DNA of 64,000 nt from Micavibrio_C sp965231165 (lineage in GTDB: Bacteria; Pseudomonadota; Alphaproteobacteria; Micavibrionales; Micavibrionaceae), in the NCBI GenBank assembly GCA_965231165.1, contig OZ246421.1, positions 620,001 to 684,000 on the forward strand. Direction: 5' to 3'. Positions within the stretch are counted from its first letter, which is position 1, and each line of letters starts with the position of its first letter. Below the pieces are notes generated by a model. It searched no databases. It was not told the DNA's origin and was given only the letters and a program-made list of their open reading frames with translations. The position numbers and the translations under genes were made by a program. This document shows positions 8,729-16,985 of the stretch, piece after piece.

Positions 8729-8998
8729 ATGAACCCCCTATTTTTTAGACTTCCAGAAAATTATGAATTTTACAAAAGCGCTGCTGCTTCCGTCCGTCTT
8801 CCTGTCGGTTGGGCGCTGTATTGCATCCGAGAAAAATCAACGGACCGTATATGGAAGTATCTAGCCAAAGATAAAACTGATCGTTGGGTAAGGGATTTGG
8901 AAGATGATATAGCTAATAGCTGTTTTGGATCAGGAAATGCAATATTTTTGGAGTCTTATGAGCGATTTGGCAGAAAATTTTACGACACTAAATGTTAA
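8729..8998 (+). CDS. Small hypothetical protein, AT-rich
   Basis: I do not recognise this 89-residue protein. It has no signal peptide or membrane segment and is rich in aromatic and charged residues, with YCIREKS near the middle and RFGRKFYDTKC at the end. The ATG at 8729 has GAGGA 6-7 bases upstream, so I prefer it to the ATG at 8717. The gene is clearly more AT-rich than its neighbours and stands alone after the tig terminator, which suggests recent acquisition (inference). It could also be a chance reading frame, although the ribosome site is good. Confidence 0.5.
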   Translation: MNPLFFRLPENYEFYKSAAASVRLPVGWALYCIREKSTDRIWKYLAKDKTDRWVRDLEDDIANSCFGSGNAIFLESYERFGRKFYDTKC

Positions 8999-9071
8999 CG
9001 TAGAATTTTGATAGCTTCAGGTGGAAATATACAGAAGCTAGATATTTTTACCAATCTACTATGGAGAGCCC

Positions 9072-9932
9072 ATGCACGGTTTGGTCATTCATGGCGGCGC
9101 GTACAAGACGCAGCGGGATTTTACGGTCCATGAGGCGTTTCTGCGTGAGGTGTTGGCTGCGGGGCATACGGCTTTAGCGGAGGGTGCGGCGGCGCTGGAT
9201 GTGGCGGTGCGAGCGGTGGTGATGATGGAGGATTGCGGTCTGTTTCATGCCGGGCGTGGTACGGGGCGGAATTCGGCAGGATATCATGAACTGGATGCGT
9301 CTTTGATGGACGGGCCGACGGGGCGCACGGGGGCGGTGGCGTCGTTGCGCACGATCAGGAACCCGATATTGGCGGCGCGGACGGTGATGGAGCACAGCCC
9401 GCATGTCTTTATGGTGGCCGAGGGTGCCGAGAATTTTTTGAAGCGGCATGGTATTGAAACCGTCGATCCCGATAGTTATTTCCGGCATGACATGGAGCGT
9501 GACGGGCCTGTGATCAAGGATACTTCACATGGCACGGTGGGGGCGGTGGTTCTGGATAAAGACGGGCGGCTGGCGGCGGCGACATCGACGGCGGGCATTC
9601 CCAACAAGCTTGAAGGGCGGGTGGGCGATACGCCTGTTATCGGTGCGGCGACATTTGCGGACGACCGGATCGCTTTGTCGGCCACGGGGCAGGGGGAATA
9701 TTTTATCCGCGCCGTGGCGGCGCATGATGTCGCGGCGCAGTGCCGTTATGGCGGCAAAACTCTGGATGAGGCGATGGATAACGTGTTGCAGGAGAAAATC
9801 AGCGCCAAGGGCGGTTGGGGCGGCATGATTGCGATAACGGGGGATGGGGAGGTCAAACTTGGCTTTACCGCAACCGGGATGAATTGCGGGTTCGTTCTGG
9901 ATGACGGGATTATTCATGTGGGGGCGGTATAA
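9072..9932 (+). CDS. Isoaspartyl peptidase / L-asparaginase, plant type (Ntn hydrolase)
   Basis: This enzyme removes beta-aspartyl (isoaspartyl) residues from peptides and may also hydrolyse asparagine. The 286-residue precursor fits the family. It starts with the VIHGGA motif and has the autocleavage site in SHGTVGAVVLD, where Thr155 would become the N-terminal nucleophile of the beta subunit. The downstream substrate-site motif TSTAGIPNKLEGRVGD is clear, with Ala where most family members have Gly (TSTGG). The ATG has a GGAG-like site (ATGGAGAGCCC) directly upstream. It stands between tig and clpP, which supports a peptide-turnover role, though that link is inference. It has no signal peptide. 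Confidence 0.9.
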   Translation: MHGLVIHGGAYKTQRDFTVHEAFLREVLAAGHTALAEGAAALDVAVRAVVMMEDCGLFHAGRGTGRNSAGYHELDASLMDGPTGRTGAVASLRTIRNPILAARTVMEHSPHVFMVAEGAENFLKRHGIETVDPDSYFRHDMERDGPVIKDTSHGTVGAVVLDKDGRLAAATSTAGIPNKLEGRVGDTPVIGAATFADDRIALSATGQGEYFIRAVAAHDVAAQCRYGGKTLDEAMDNVLQEKISAKGGWGGMIAITGDGEVKLGFTATGMNCGFVLDDGIIHVGAV

Positions 9933-10024
9933 AGGAAAGCCCTTGAATTCATACCCTCTGCGGGCTAGGTTTTACGGAGTACCTACCTTACTGATTCACT
10001 TTAATCCTCTGAAAGATTCCGACA

Positions 10025-10678
10025 ATGAGCGAACGCGATCCGATTGATGCCTATATGGACATGCTGGTGCCGATGGTGGTTGAGCAAACCAACCGTGGCG
10101 AGCGGTCGTATGATATTTTTTCCCGTCTGCTGAAGGAACGCATCATCATCCTGAGCGGTCCGGTTAACGACTATGTTTCGAGCCTGGTCTGCGCGCAGTT
10201 TCTGTTCCTCGAGTCCGAGAACCCGAAAAAAGACATTTCCTTCTATATCAATTCACCCGGCGGCGTTGTGACATCCGGTATGGCGATGTACGACACCATG
10301 CAATATATCGCCTGCGATGTGGCGACGGTTTGTATCGGTCAGGCGGCATCGATGGGTTCGCTGCTGATGACGGCGGGCGCCAAGGGCAAACGCTTCTCGC
10401 TGCCTTCAAGCCGCATCATGATTCACCAGCCGCACGGCGGCGCACAGGGTCAGGCTTCGGACATTGAAATTCAGGCGCGTGAAATTCTGCGTCTGCGTTC
10501 GATGCTGAATGACATTTACGTGAAGACGACCGGCCAGAAGCTTTCTGCGATTGAGAAGGCGATGGACCGCGATAATTTCATGTCGGCACAGGAAGCCAAG
10601 GATTTTGGCCTGATCGACCATGTTGTGAATTCGCGGGCCGATGTTGGCGCGGCCCTGAGCAAAGAAGACAAGAAGTAA
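10025..10678 (+). CDS. clpP: ATP-dependent Clp protease proteolytic subunit
   Basis: ClpP forms the tetradecameric peptidase chamber served by ClpX or ClpA. The 217-residue protein has a complete catalytic triad: Ser109 in GQAASMGS, His134 in MIHQPHGG and Asp183 in DRDNFMS. It begins with a typical short propeptide region, SERDPIDAY. The length is typical. In most alphaproteobacteria clpX follows immediately and lon comes after it. Here lon is next and no clpX is present in the window, so the unfoldase must be encoded elsewhere. A long GC-rich hairpin follows the stop codon. Confidence 0.96.
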   Translation: MSERDPIDAYMDMLVPMVVEQTNRGERSYDIFSRLLKERIIILSGPVNDYVSSLVCAQFLFLESENPKKDISFYINSPGGVVTSGMAMYDTMQYIACDVATVCIGQAASMGSLLMTAGAKGKRFSLPSSRIMIHQPHGGAQGQASDIEIQAREILRLRSMLNDIYVKTTGQKLSAIEKAMDRDNFMSAQEAKDFGLIDHVVNSRADVGAALSKEDKK

Positions 10679-10701
10679 GCGTCTTTTTCCTCCCCTATTT
10701 C

Positions 10702-10729
10702 CCATCCCCCGGCCTAAACCGGGGGATGG
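10702..10729 (+). terminator. Strong hairpin after clpP
   Basis: A perfect 11-bp GC-rich stem, CCATCCCCCGG/CCGGGGGATGG, with a 6-base loop lies 24 bases after clpP. No T-run follows, so it may protect the mRNA 3' end or act as an imperfect terminator. Confidence 0.5.
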
Positions 10730-10853
10730 CCTTATAAAGGGGGTAGCACGATTTCTTCCCCTGTTATTTCGGTCAGGGGGTATTTCGGCTAACTATATGA
10801 CCCCCCTTGATTTTTTTGTTAACGGCTCCAAGTTCTCTCTAACACCGGCGCAC

Positions 10854-10883
10854 TTGGCAATGTTCTCTTAACACCTTTATAAT
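10854..10883 (+). promoter_or_regulatory. Probable lon promoter
   Basis: TTGGCA and TATAAT are separated by 18 bases, about 60 bases upstream of the lon start. This is a near-consensus housekeeping promoter. The CTTGGCA element could also be read by the heat-shock sigma factor, which controls lon in many proteobacteria, but that is inference. Confidence 0.65.
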
Positions 10884-10943
10884 AGAGTGTAAGAACGGCG
10901 CAAAAGCCCGGAATTTCAACAATTTCAGCCAGATGAGTGTTCA

Positions 10944-13364
10944 ATGCTCGGATTTACCGCTCCCAAAGAGGCCAGTCTTCCCGTTCTTCCGTTGCGCGAT
11001 ATTGTGGTTTTTCCGCATATGATTGTACCGCTGTTTGTCGGACGTGAAAAATCCGTCAAGGCGCTTGAGCATGTCATGCACGAAGGCAAGCAGATCATTC
11101 TGCTGACGCAGCGTTCACCGGCAGTCGATGATCCGGCGCCCGCCGATTTGTATGAAATCGGCACGATGGGCACGATCCTGCAAATGCTGAAACTGCCTGA
11201 TGGCACGGTCAAGGTGCTGGTCGAGGGCAATCGCCGCGTCAAGGTTGCAAACTACACGCGCACCGATACGTTCCTGGAAGCGCAGGTCACGGACATGCCG
11301 GATTCCAACGATGCTCAAAATCCGGAGCTGGAAGCGCTGTCGCGCGCCGTCGCCGGGCAGTTCGAACAGTATGTGAAGCTGAATAAAAAAATTCCGCCGG
11401 AAGTGATTGTTTCGATCAACCAGATTGAAGAAACCGCCAAGCTGGCCGACACAATCGCCGCGCACCTGACATTGAAGATTGAAGAGAAGCAGAATTTGCT
11501 GGAGGCTGAAACCACGACAGCGCGTCTTGAGCAGATTTACGGTTTCATGGAAGGCGAGATCGGCGTGTTGCAGGTTGAAAAACGCATTCGCAGCCGCGTC
11601 AAACGCCAGATGGAAAAAACCCAGCGCGAGTATTACCTGAACGAGCAGATGAAGGCCATTCAGAAGGAACTGGGCGAGGGCGAGGACGGCGTCGATGAGA
11701 TCGGCGAGATCGAGAAAAAGATCGAGGCGACCAAGCTGACCAAAGAGGCCGCTGACAAGGCAAAAGCCGAAATCAAGAAGCTGCGCCAGATGAGCCCGAT
11801 GTCGGCGGAAGCCACCGTCGTGCGCAATTACCTCGACTGGATTATCGGCGTACCGTGGAGCAAGCGCACCAAGGTGAAAAAGGACATCCGCGAGGCCAAG
11901 AAGATCCTCGATCAGGACCATTATGGTCTGGAAAAAGTCAAAGAGCGGATGCTCGAATATTTAGCTGTGCAGCAGCGCACCAACAAGGTCAAAGGCCCGA
12001 TTCTGTGCCTCGTTGGTCCCCCCGGTGTGGGCAAGACATCGCTCGGGCAATCTATTGCCAAGGCGACGAACCGTAATTTCGTGCGTGTGTCGCTGGGCGG
12101 TGTGCGTGATGAAAGCGAAATTCGCGGTCACCGCCGCACCTATATCGGTGCGATGCCCGGCAAGATCATTCAAGGCATGAAGAAAGCTAAATCCAGCAAT
12201 CCGCTGTTCCTTCTCGACGAGATCGACAAACTGGGTGCTGACTGGCGCGGCGACCCGAGTGCGGCGCTGCTGGAGGTGCTTGACCCGGAGCAGAACAGCA
12301 AGTTCAACGATCACTATCTGGAGCTTGATTATGATCTGTCGGACGTGATGTTTATCTGCACGGCGAATACATTGAATATGCCGCGCCCGCTGCTGGACCG
12401 AATGGAGATCATTCGTCTGTCCGGTTACATGGAGGATGAGAAGCTGCAGATCGTGCGTCAGCACTTGCTGAAGAAACAGATGAAGTCTGCGGGTCTCAAG
12501 CCTGCGGAGTTTACGATCAACGATGAGGCGCTGCGTCACCTGATCCGTTACTACACGCAGGAAGCCGGTGTCCGTAACCTTGAGCGCGAGATTGCCAATT
12601 TGTGCCGTAAAGCGATCAAGGAAATTCTGATGAAGGGTAAGGACAAGATTGTCGTTACGCCGCGTAACCTTGATAAGTATGCCGGTATCCGCAAGTTCCG
12701 TTACGGCGAAGTGGAAACCGAGAACAAGATCGGCGTCGTCAACGGTCTCGCCTATACTGAATTCGGCGGTGATATTCTTTCCATCGAAGCTGTGACCATG
12801 CCGGGTAAAGACGGCAAGGTATCGACCACGGGTAATCTGAAAGAGGTCATGAAGGAGTCGATCACCGTGGCCGAGATGCTGATTAAATCACGTGCCGCAC
12901 GTCTGGGCATTGATTACAAACGCCTGAACGAAACCAACATCCACGTGCACGTGCCGGAAGGTGCGACGCCTAAAGACGGCCCGTCAGCGGGTGCGGCGAT
13001 GACCACGGCGATTGTGTCGGCACTGACAGGTATTGAAGTGCATCGCGATCTGGCCATGACAGGTGAAGTGAATCTGCGCGGTTATGTGACGGCGATTGGT
13101 GGCCTGAAAGAGAAGCTGCTGGCGGCGAGCCGCAGCGGTATCAACAAGGTGCTGATCCCGCAGGAAAATGCCAAAGATCTGCCGGAGATTCCGGACAAGA
13201 TCAAAAAAGCGCTGGAAATCGTGACCGTGAGCACCATTGAGGAGGTCCTCAAACATGCTCTAGTCAGGCTGCCAGACCCCATTTTATCGGAAAGTGACGA
13301 GAAAATAGGGGAAATTCCGCCAAAAACGGCTGAAAACAAGGGCGAACCGCTTATTCGCCATTGA
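10944..13364 (+). CDS. lon: ATP-dependent protease Lon (La)
   Basis: Lon is a homo-hexameric AAA+ protease that degrades damaged and regulatory proteins. The 806-residue protein has the N-terminal substrate-binding domain (LPVLPLRDIVVFPHMIVPLF), a coiled-coil middle, the Walker A motif GPPGVGKT at about residues 358-365 and LLDEIDK as Walker B. The C-terminal protease domain carries Ser681 (DGPSAG) and Lys724 (GGLKEK), spaced exactly as in the E. coli pair. The length is normal. It has its own near-consensus promoter. A stem-loop and hupB follow, the standard lon-hupB order. Confidence 0.97.
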   Translation: MLGFTAPKEASLPVLPLRDIVVFPHMIVPLFVGREKSVKALEHVMHEGKQIILLTQRSPAVDDPAPADLYEIGTMGTILQMLKLPDGTVKVLVEGNRRVKVANYTRTDTFLEAQVTDMPDSNDAQNPELEALSRAVAGQFEQYVKLNKKIPPEVIVSINQIEETAKLADTIAAHLTLKIEEKQNLLEAETTTARLEQIYGFMEGEIGVLQVEKRIRSRVKRQMEKTQREYYLNEQMKAIQKELGEGEDGVDEIGEIEKKIEATKLTKEAADKAKAEIKKLRQMSPMSAEATVVRNYLDWIIGVPWSKRTKVKKDIREAKKILDQDHYGLEKVKERMLEYLAVQQRTNKVKGPILCLVGPPGVGKTSLGQSIAKATNRNFVRVSLGGVRDESEIRGHRRTYIGAMPGKIIQGMKKAKSSNPLFLLDEIDKLGADWRGDPSAALLEVLDPEQNSKFNDHYLELDYDLSDVMFICTANTLNMPRPLLDRMEIIRLSGYMEDEKLQIVRQHLLKKQMKSAGLKPAEFTINDEALRHLIRYYTQEAGVRNLEREIANLCRKAIKEILMKGKDKIVVTPRNLDKYAGIRKFRYGEVETENKIGVVNGLAYTEFGGDILSIEAVTMPGKDGKVSTTGNLKEVMKESITVAEMLIKSRAARLGIDYKRLNETNIHVHVPEGATPKDGPSAGAAMTTAIVSALTGIEVHRDLAMTGEVNLRGYVTAIGGLKEKLLAASRSGINKVLIPQENAKDLPEIPDKIKKALEIVTVSTIEEVLKHALVRLPDPILSESDEKIGEIPPKTAENKGEPLIRH

Positions 13365-13401
13365 TAGGACTCTCATTTCGTCGTAAACATGAGTCGTCAG
13401 G

Positions 13402-13443
13402 AACCGCAGAAATCCTTGATTTTTTAAGGGTGGGTCTGCGGTT
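13402..13443 (+). promoter_or_regulatory. Stem-loop between lon and hupB
   Basis: AACCGCAGA and TCTGCGGTT form a perfect 9-bp stem around a 24-base loop that itself contains CCTTGAT/TTTAAGG-like pairing. There is no T-run. It may mark the end of the lon transcript or part of the hupB control region. Confidence 0.4.
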
Positions 13444-13496
13444 TCGGCGTCTTATGTGGGCGCACAATTTTAATCTCATACTCCCTGGGGGTTCCC

Positions 13497-13772
13497 GTGA
13501 ACAAACAAGACCTGATCAATGAAGTAGCCAAAGTTGCTGATCTGCCGAAAAACAAGGCGCAAGAAGCTGTTGAAGCCATTTTCGAAAGCATCAAACTGAC
13601 ACTGAAAAGCGGCGGCGAAGTCCGTCTGGTCGGTTTCGGTACATTCACCGTGTCCGCGCGCGCTGCCACAACAGGCCGCAACCCGCGCACCGGCGAAGCC
13701 ATCAAAATTCCGGCTTCCAAACAGCCGAAATTCAAAGCTGGTAAAGAGCTGAAAGACGCTGTTAACGACTAA
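13497..13772 (+). CDS. hupB: DNA-binding protein HU
   Basis: HU is a small dimeric nucleoid protein that bends DNA without sequence specificity. The 91-residue sequence shows the whole fold: helical start NKQDLINEVA, the GFGTFTV strand, the arm RNPRTGEAIKIPASKQPKFKAGK with its conserved Arg-Asn-Pro tip, and a final helix. The start codon is GTG, with a GGGG stretch 5-9 bases upstream. No in-frame ATG exists, and the protein aligns from this residue. Position after lon is conserved in proteobacteria. A strong terminator follows. Confidence 0.96.
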   Translation: MNKQDLINEVAKVADLPKNKAQEAVEAIFESIKLTLKSGGEVRLVGFGTFTVSARAATTGRNPRTGEAIKIPASKQPKFKAGKELKDAVND

Positions 13773-13794
13773 TCGGTCGTTATAGAATTCAAGA

Positions 13795-13821
13795 AACCCC
13801 GCAGATTTGCGGGGTTTTTTT
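13795..13821 (+). terminator. Rho-independent terminator of hupB
   Basis: The stem AACCCCGCA/TGCGGGGTT is followed by a run of seven T, about 25 bases after the hupB stop. Confidence 0.93.
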
Positions 13822-13879
13822 CTTGTCAAAAGGGCTTGATAAAAACCGCGCAAGTGGTTATTGATATGCCCTCTGGATC

Positions 13880-13954
13880 GCGCGGTTAGCTCAGCGGTAG
13901 AGCAACTCGTTTACACCGAGTGGGTCGGGGGTTCAATCCCCTCACCGCGCACCA
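13880..13954 (+). tRNA. tRNA-Val (TAC)
   Basis: The cloverleaf is complete with acceptor stem GCGCGGT/ACCGCGC. The anticodon stem ACTCG/CGAGT encloses TTTACAC (anticodon TAC). A73 and CCA are encoded. Confidence 0.96.
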
Positions 13955-13990
13955 TTTCTCTCTCTCCATTTTGTCCGGATTGCGAAGGCT

Positions 13991-14015
13991 GCCTTTTATC
14001 AAAGGCGGGTTTTTC
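13991..14015 (+). terminator. Weak terminator after tRNA-Val
   Basis: A 6-bp stem GCCTTT/AAAGGC with a 4-base loop is followed by GGGTTTTTCTT, 37 bases after the tRNA. Confidence 0.4.
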
Positions 14016-14071
14016 TTGCGCGGCACCCTGTTATTTGTCATAGTTTTTTCTCCATTTAATAGGAGGATATT

Positions 14072-14281
14072 ATGTCCACACTTAATCCGCTCAATTTGGT
14101 GCCGGAAGCGCTGCAAAGCAAATATCTGCCGGACATGACGGCGGCATTCAGCGCTGCACGTGCAAAGAATTCTGTGCCTGATCTGGGAGTGCTTGAAACG
14201 CAATTCCACACAGACGGCGGTACGGTTCGCCAGTGGGACGTGCTGAAACATTGTGCATCTGTCCCGGCTCATCGCTTTTAG
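14072..14281 (+). CDS. Small hypothetical protein
   Basis: I do not recognise this 69-residue protein. It is supported by a near-perfect ribosome site, AGGAGG, 6 bases before the ATG. The sequence starts STLNPLNLVPEALQSKY and looks soluble, with one cysteine near the end and no membrane segment. It lies between tRNA-Val and the 3' end of hmp on the opposite strand, 24 bases away, and no other gene shares its strand nearby. No function can be assigned. Confidence 0.6.
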   Translation: MSTLNPLNLVPEALQSKYLPDMTAAFSAARAKNSVPDLGVLETQFHTDGGTVRQWDVLKHCASVPAHRF

Positions 14282-14305
14282 TAGTCTGGTTTTATGCAGG
14301 GCGGT

Positions 14306-15538
14306 TTATGCCGCCTGTTCGAGTTCCTGCCGTGGGCCGAAGAATTCAAAATGAACCTGTGCGGGCGGGATGCCCCAGGCCAGTAGTTGCTGGTAGATAT
14401 GGGTCATAAAGGGTTTGGGCCCGCAGAAATAATAATCACCATCGCGTTGCGGTACTAATGACTCGATCAGTTCGGCATCGATAAAGCCGGTGCTGTCTGT
14501 GGCGCTGCGGGAAATGCCCGGTTTGGGTGGTTCGCTGAAGCGCGTGTGGATGGTCAGGTTGGTGTGTTTGCCTGCCAGATTCAGCAGCGTGTTTCTGAAG
14601 GCCTGTACGCCTTCGTGAAGGCAGCCGTAAATCAGGATGATTTGCCTGTCAGGTGTGGCATCGAGGGCGCTTTGCAGAATGCTCATGATCGGGGTGATGC
14701 CTACGCCTGCGGCGAGCAGGACGAGGGGGCGGCCATGTTTGGCCTCCACGTCGAGGAAGAATTCTCCGCAGGGCGGCGCGATTTCCAGTGTGTCGTCGAC
14801 ATTGATATGGTCGTGTAATCTGTTCGACACATAACCTTTCGGCGTGTCGGCTTTGGGCCCGAATTCACGTTTGACGCTGATGCGGAAATAATCGTGTCCC
14901 GGTTTGTCGGACAGGCTGTAATTGCGCATGGTGGTGCCGCCGTTGGGTGCGGGCATGCGTACTGTGATGTATTGCCCCGGTTTGTAGGCCGGGAGTTTAC
15001 CGTCGTCGGCGGGTGCGAGGTAGAAGGAGGTGATGATGTCGCTTTCTTTTTCCTTGCGCAGGACTTTCAACTGTTTGAATCCTTCCCAGCCGTTTTCGGC
15101 GGCGGCCTGTTCGCGGTAGATTTGCGCTTCGCGTCCGATCAGGATGTCCGCAAGGAAGCCGTAGGCTTCGGCCCAGGCATTGATGATGTCGTCTGTGGCG
15201 CCGTCACCCAGAACTTCGCGGATGGAGGCCAGCAGGTTTGCGCCGACGATGGGGTAGTGTTCCGCCTTGATCATAAGCGAGGCGTGTTTCTGGGCGATCA
15301 GCTCGACCGCGTTACCGAGAACTTCCAGATTGTCGATGTTGGCGGCGTAGGCGCAGATGGCGCCTGCCAGCGCGCGCTGCTGGGAGCCTGATTGCTGGTG
15401 CGCGGGATTGAAGAAGGGCGCGACCTCGGGGTTGTGGGAGAACATGCGCTTGTAGAAATGGCGTGTTAGCGCTTCGCCGTGTTCCTCAAGAATAGGGGCT
15501 GTGGATTTGACGATGGCTATGGTTTTTTCGCTCAGCAT
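14306..15538 (-). CDS. hmp: Flavohemoprotein, nitric oxide dioxygenase
   Basis: Hmp oxidises nitric oxide to nitrate using O2 and NAD(P)H. The 410-residue protein has the three expected domains. The N-terminal globin carries Tyr29, Gln53 and the proximal heme ligand His85 in AQKHASL. The FAD domain shows GQYITVRMP and MRNYSLSD near residues 190-210. The C-terminal NAD domain shows LLAAGVGITPIMSIL and YYFCGPKPFM. The start has an AAGGAG ribosome site. It is transcribed divergently from nsrR, with an NsrR-type operator in the shared region, so nitric oxide should induce it by lifting NsrR repression. Confidence 0.96.
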   Translation of the reverse strand: MLSEKTIAIVKSTAPILEEHGEALTRHFYKRMFSHNPEVAPFFNPAHQQSGSQQRALAGAICAYAANIDNLEVLGNAVELIAQKHASLMIKAEHYPIVGANLLASIREVLGDGATDDIINAWAEAYGFLADILIGREAQIYREQAAAENGWEGFKQLKVLRKEKESDIITSFYLAPADDGKLPAYKPGQYITVRMPAPNGGTTMRNYSLSDKPGHDYFRISVKREFGPKADTPKGYVSNRLHDHINVDDTLEIAPPCGEFFLDVEAKHGRPLVLLAAGVGITPIMSILQSALDATPDRQIILIYGCLHEGVQAFRNTLLNLAGKHTNLTIHTRFSEPPKPGISRSATDSTGFIDAELIESLVPQRDGDYYFCGPKPFMTHIYQQLLAWGIPPAQVHFEFFGPRQELEQAA

Positions 15539-15565
15539 GGCGTTCTCCTTAAGGGTGTCCTCTTA

Positions 15566-15588
15566 AATATGTACACAAAATACATATT
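15566..15588. promoter_or_regulatory. NsrR operator between hmp and nsrR
   Basis: This 23-base site has perfect 8-base inverted ends, AATATGTA and TACATATT, around 7 bases. Length and pattern match the 11-1-11 NsrR consensus (AAGATGCATTT-N-AAATGCATCTT), especially AAAT-CAT-TT in the right half. It would control both genes. Confidence 0.75.
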
Positions 15589-15638
15589 ATAATTTATGAT
15601 ATGCTGGCAAGCGGAATTTCGAAGAGGGCGAAAATTAT

Positions 15639-16061
15639 ATGCAACTGACTATTTTTACCGATTACGGGCTGCGGAGCTTGATGTATCTGGCGGCGCACCG
15701 GGACAGGATGTGCAGCGTCAGGGAGGTGGCGGAGCATTACGGGATATCGCGCCACCATCTGGTGAAGGTTGTCCACCGTCTGGGGCAGCTTGGTTATATT
15801 GACAGCGCCAAAGGCAAGGGCGGCGGTATTCAACTGGCCTGCGACGCCAAGAAACTGAAATTGGGCGATCTGGTCAGGGCGCTGGAGCCGAACATGGATA
15901 TGGTCGAATGTTTTAACCGGGATACCAATACTTGCCGCATTACCAATGCCTGCCAGTTAAAGCATTACCTGTTCGAGGCGCAGCGTTCCTTTGTTGATAC
16001 GCTTAATCGCTATACATTGGCGGATACGGTAAAGAATGAAGGGCTTTTTACTGCCGGGTAA
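15639..16061 (+). CDS. nsrR: Nitric-oxide-sensing Rrf2-family repressor NsrR
   Basis: NsrR is a dimeric iron-sulfur repressor that loses DNA binding when nitric oxide attacks its cluster. The 140-residue protein has the Rrf2 winged helix, with YGISRHHLVKVVHRL as recognition region and the wing AKGKGGGIQLA. Three cysteines are placed as cluster ligands at 91, 99 and 105. Asp8 sits in TIFTDYGLR, the position that supplies the fourth ligand in the Streptomyces NsrR [4Fe-4S] cluster. IscR has a different Cys spacing. Divergence from hmp and the operator between them confirm the role. The ribosome site is AGAGGG. Confidence 0.9.
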   Translation: MQLTIFTDYGLRSLMYLAAHRDRMCSVREVAEHYGISRHHLVKVVHRLGQLGYIDSAKGKGGGIQLACDAKKLKLGDLVRALEPNMDMVECFNRDTNTCRITNACQLKHYLFEAQRSFVDTLNRYTLADTVKNEGLFTAG

Positions 16062-16067
16062 GCGGTT

Positions 16068-16868
16068 TTAAGCGCATTTCCCGTTTCTAAGATCCCGCGG
16101 CAGAGCGGTGAAGTAGATGTATTTCTTGCCGAGGTTTTCGCAGAGTTTGAACCAGGCGCGGAAGAACGGGAACAGAGTTTTCTTCCAGCCGGAGAGTTGC
16201 ACGGTTTTATCGAAGCGTTTGTCGCCGATGGTGGATTCGGCGGTTTGATCGGGGTGCAGAGGGGCGGGATGTAGCACCAGCGTTTCGAGGCCGGTCTGCC
16301 ATGTGCGCCCTTGCAGCGTGTCGATGGGCACCCAGTTTTTTTCCATGTGTTTGAGCATTACACGCGCCGCCTGCAGCGAGAGCAGGTAGCCATGTGCGCC
16401 GCCGGGTGCGGTGGGTAGGCGGGCGAGCCAGTACTGGTTGATGAGCGGCGCGATCTTGCGGCAACCGCGCGCGTAAATTTTGGGGCTGCCGAGGAAACGG
16501 ATGACGTCCCAGTGCACGGGGGTTTTCATCAGGGCCATCAATGTATCTTTGAAGCCGGGTTCGAAAATCACGTCGTCTTCGAGGATGACGGCATAGGGGA
16601 TGTTTTCTTTGTCCATTTTCTCGTAGATAGCGCGGTGCGAGAGCAGGCAGCCCAGTTCGCCCGGCATCATGTCGCGCCCGAAGAACAGGCAGCGTTTACC
16701 GGAGTCATAGTAGGGGGCGGTTTTCATGTCGAAGCCCCGTCCATTGATGGCCTCGAAGAAACTGTAGGGGACGCCGGTGGCATCCAGCCGTGTGGCCATG
16801 GTCGCGCGACGGTCGGTGTCGGCGGGCATGTTGATGACGAATATGGGCGGGCAAGTTTCCATGCGCAT
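16068..16868 (-). CDS. Glycosyltransferase family 25 (LPS/LOS sugar transferase)
   Basis: This 266-residue protein probably adds a sugar to lipopolysaccharide on the cytoplasmic side. GT25 features are visible: the start IFVINMPADTDRRATM, EAINGRG near residue 40, GELGCLLSHRAIYEKM near 70, the acidic motif VILEDDVIF near 95 and PGGAHGYLLSLQAARVM near 155. The basic, aromatic C-terminus may touch the membrane. It ends 7 bases after nsrR on the other strand and is followed upstream by the divergent O-antigen ligase-like gene, so the two form a small envelope-polysaccharide group. ATG at 16862 is an alternative start. Confidence 0.83.
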   Translation of the reverse strand: MRMETCPPIFVINMPADTDRRATMATRLDATGVPYSFFEAINGRGFDMKTAPYYDSGKRCLFFGRDMMPGELGCLLSHRAIYEKMDKENIPYAVILEDDVIFEPGFKDTLMALMKTPVHWDVIRFLGSPKIYARGCRKIAPLINQYWLARLPTAPGGAHGYLLSLQAARVMLKHMEKNWVPIDTLQGRTWQTGLETLVLHPAPLHPDQTAESTIGDKRFDKTVQLSGWKKTLFPFFRAWFKLCENLGKKYIYFTALPRDLRNGKCA

Positions 16869-16985
16869 GGCTACAGGGCTTTATCAATCGGTTGTTATGA
16901 CGCCATCCTAGGGTAATTGCCTTTTACCGGGAAGTGTTTAAGATTGTCAAACTGTCAATTTCAATAGGTTTTTGTAGGTTTCTTT

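Noticed and set aside
13861..14043. Protein-coding frame over tRNA-Val
   Set aside because: It overlaps a complete tRNA and has no protein-like sequence or ribosome site. The same applies to frames over tRNA-His and tRNA-Asp.
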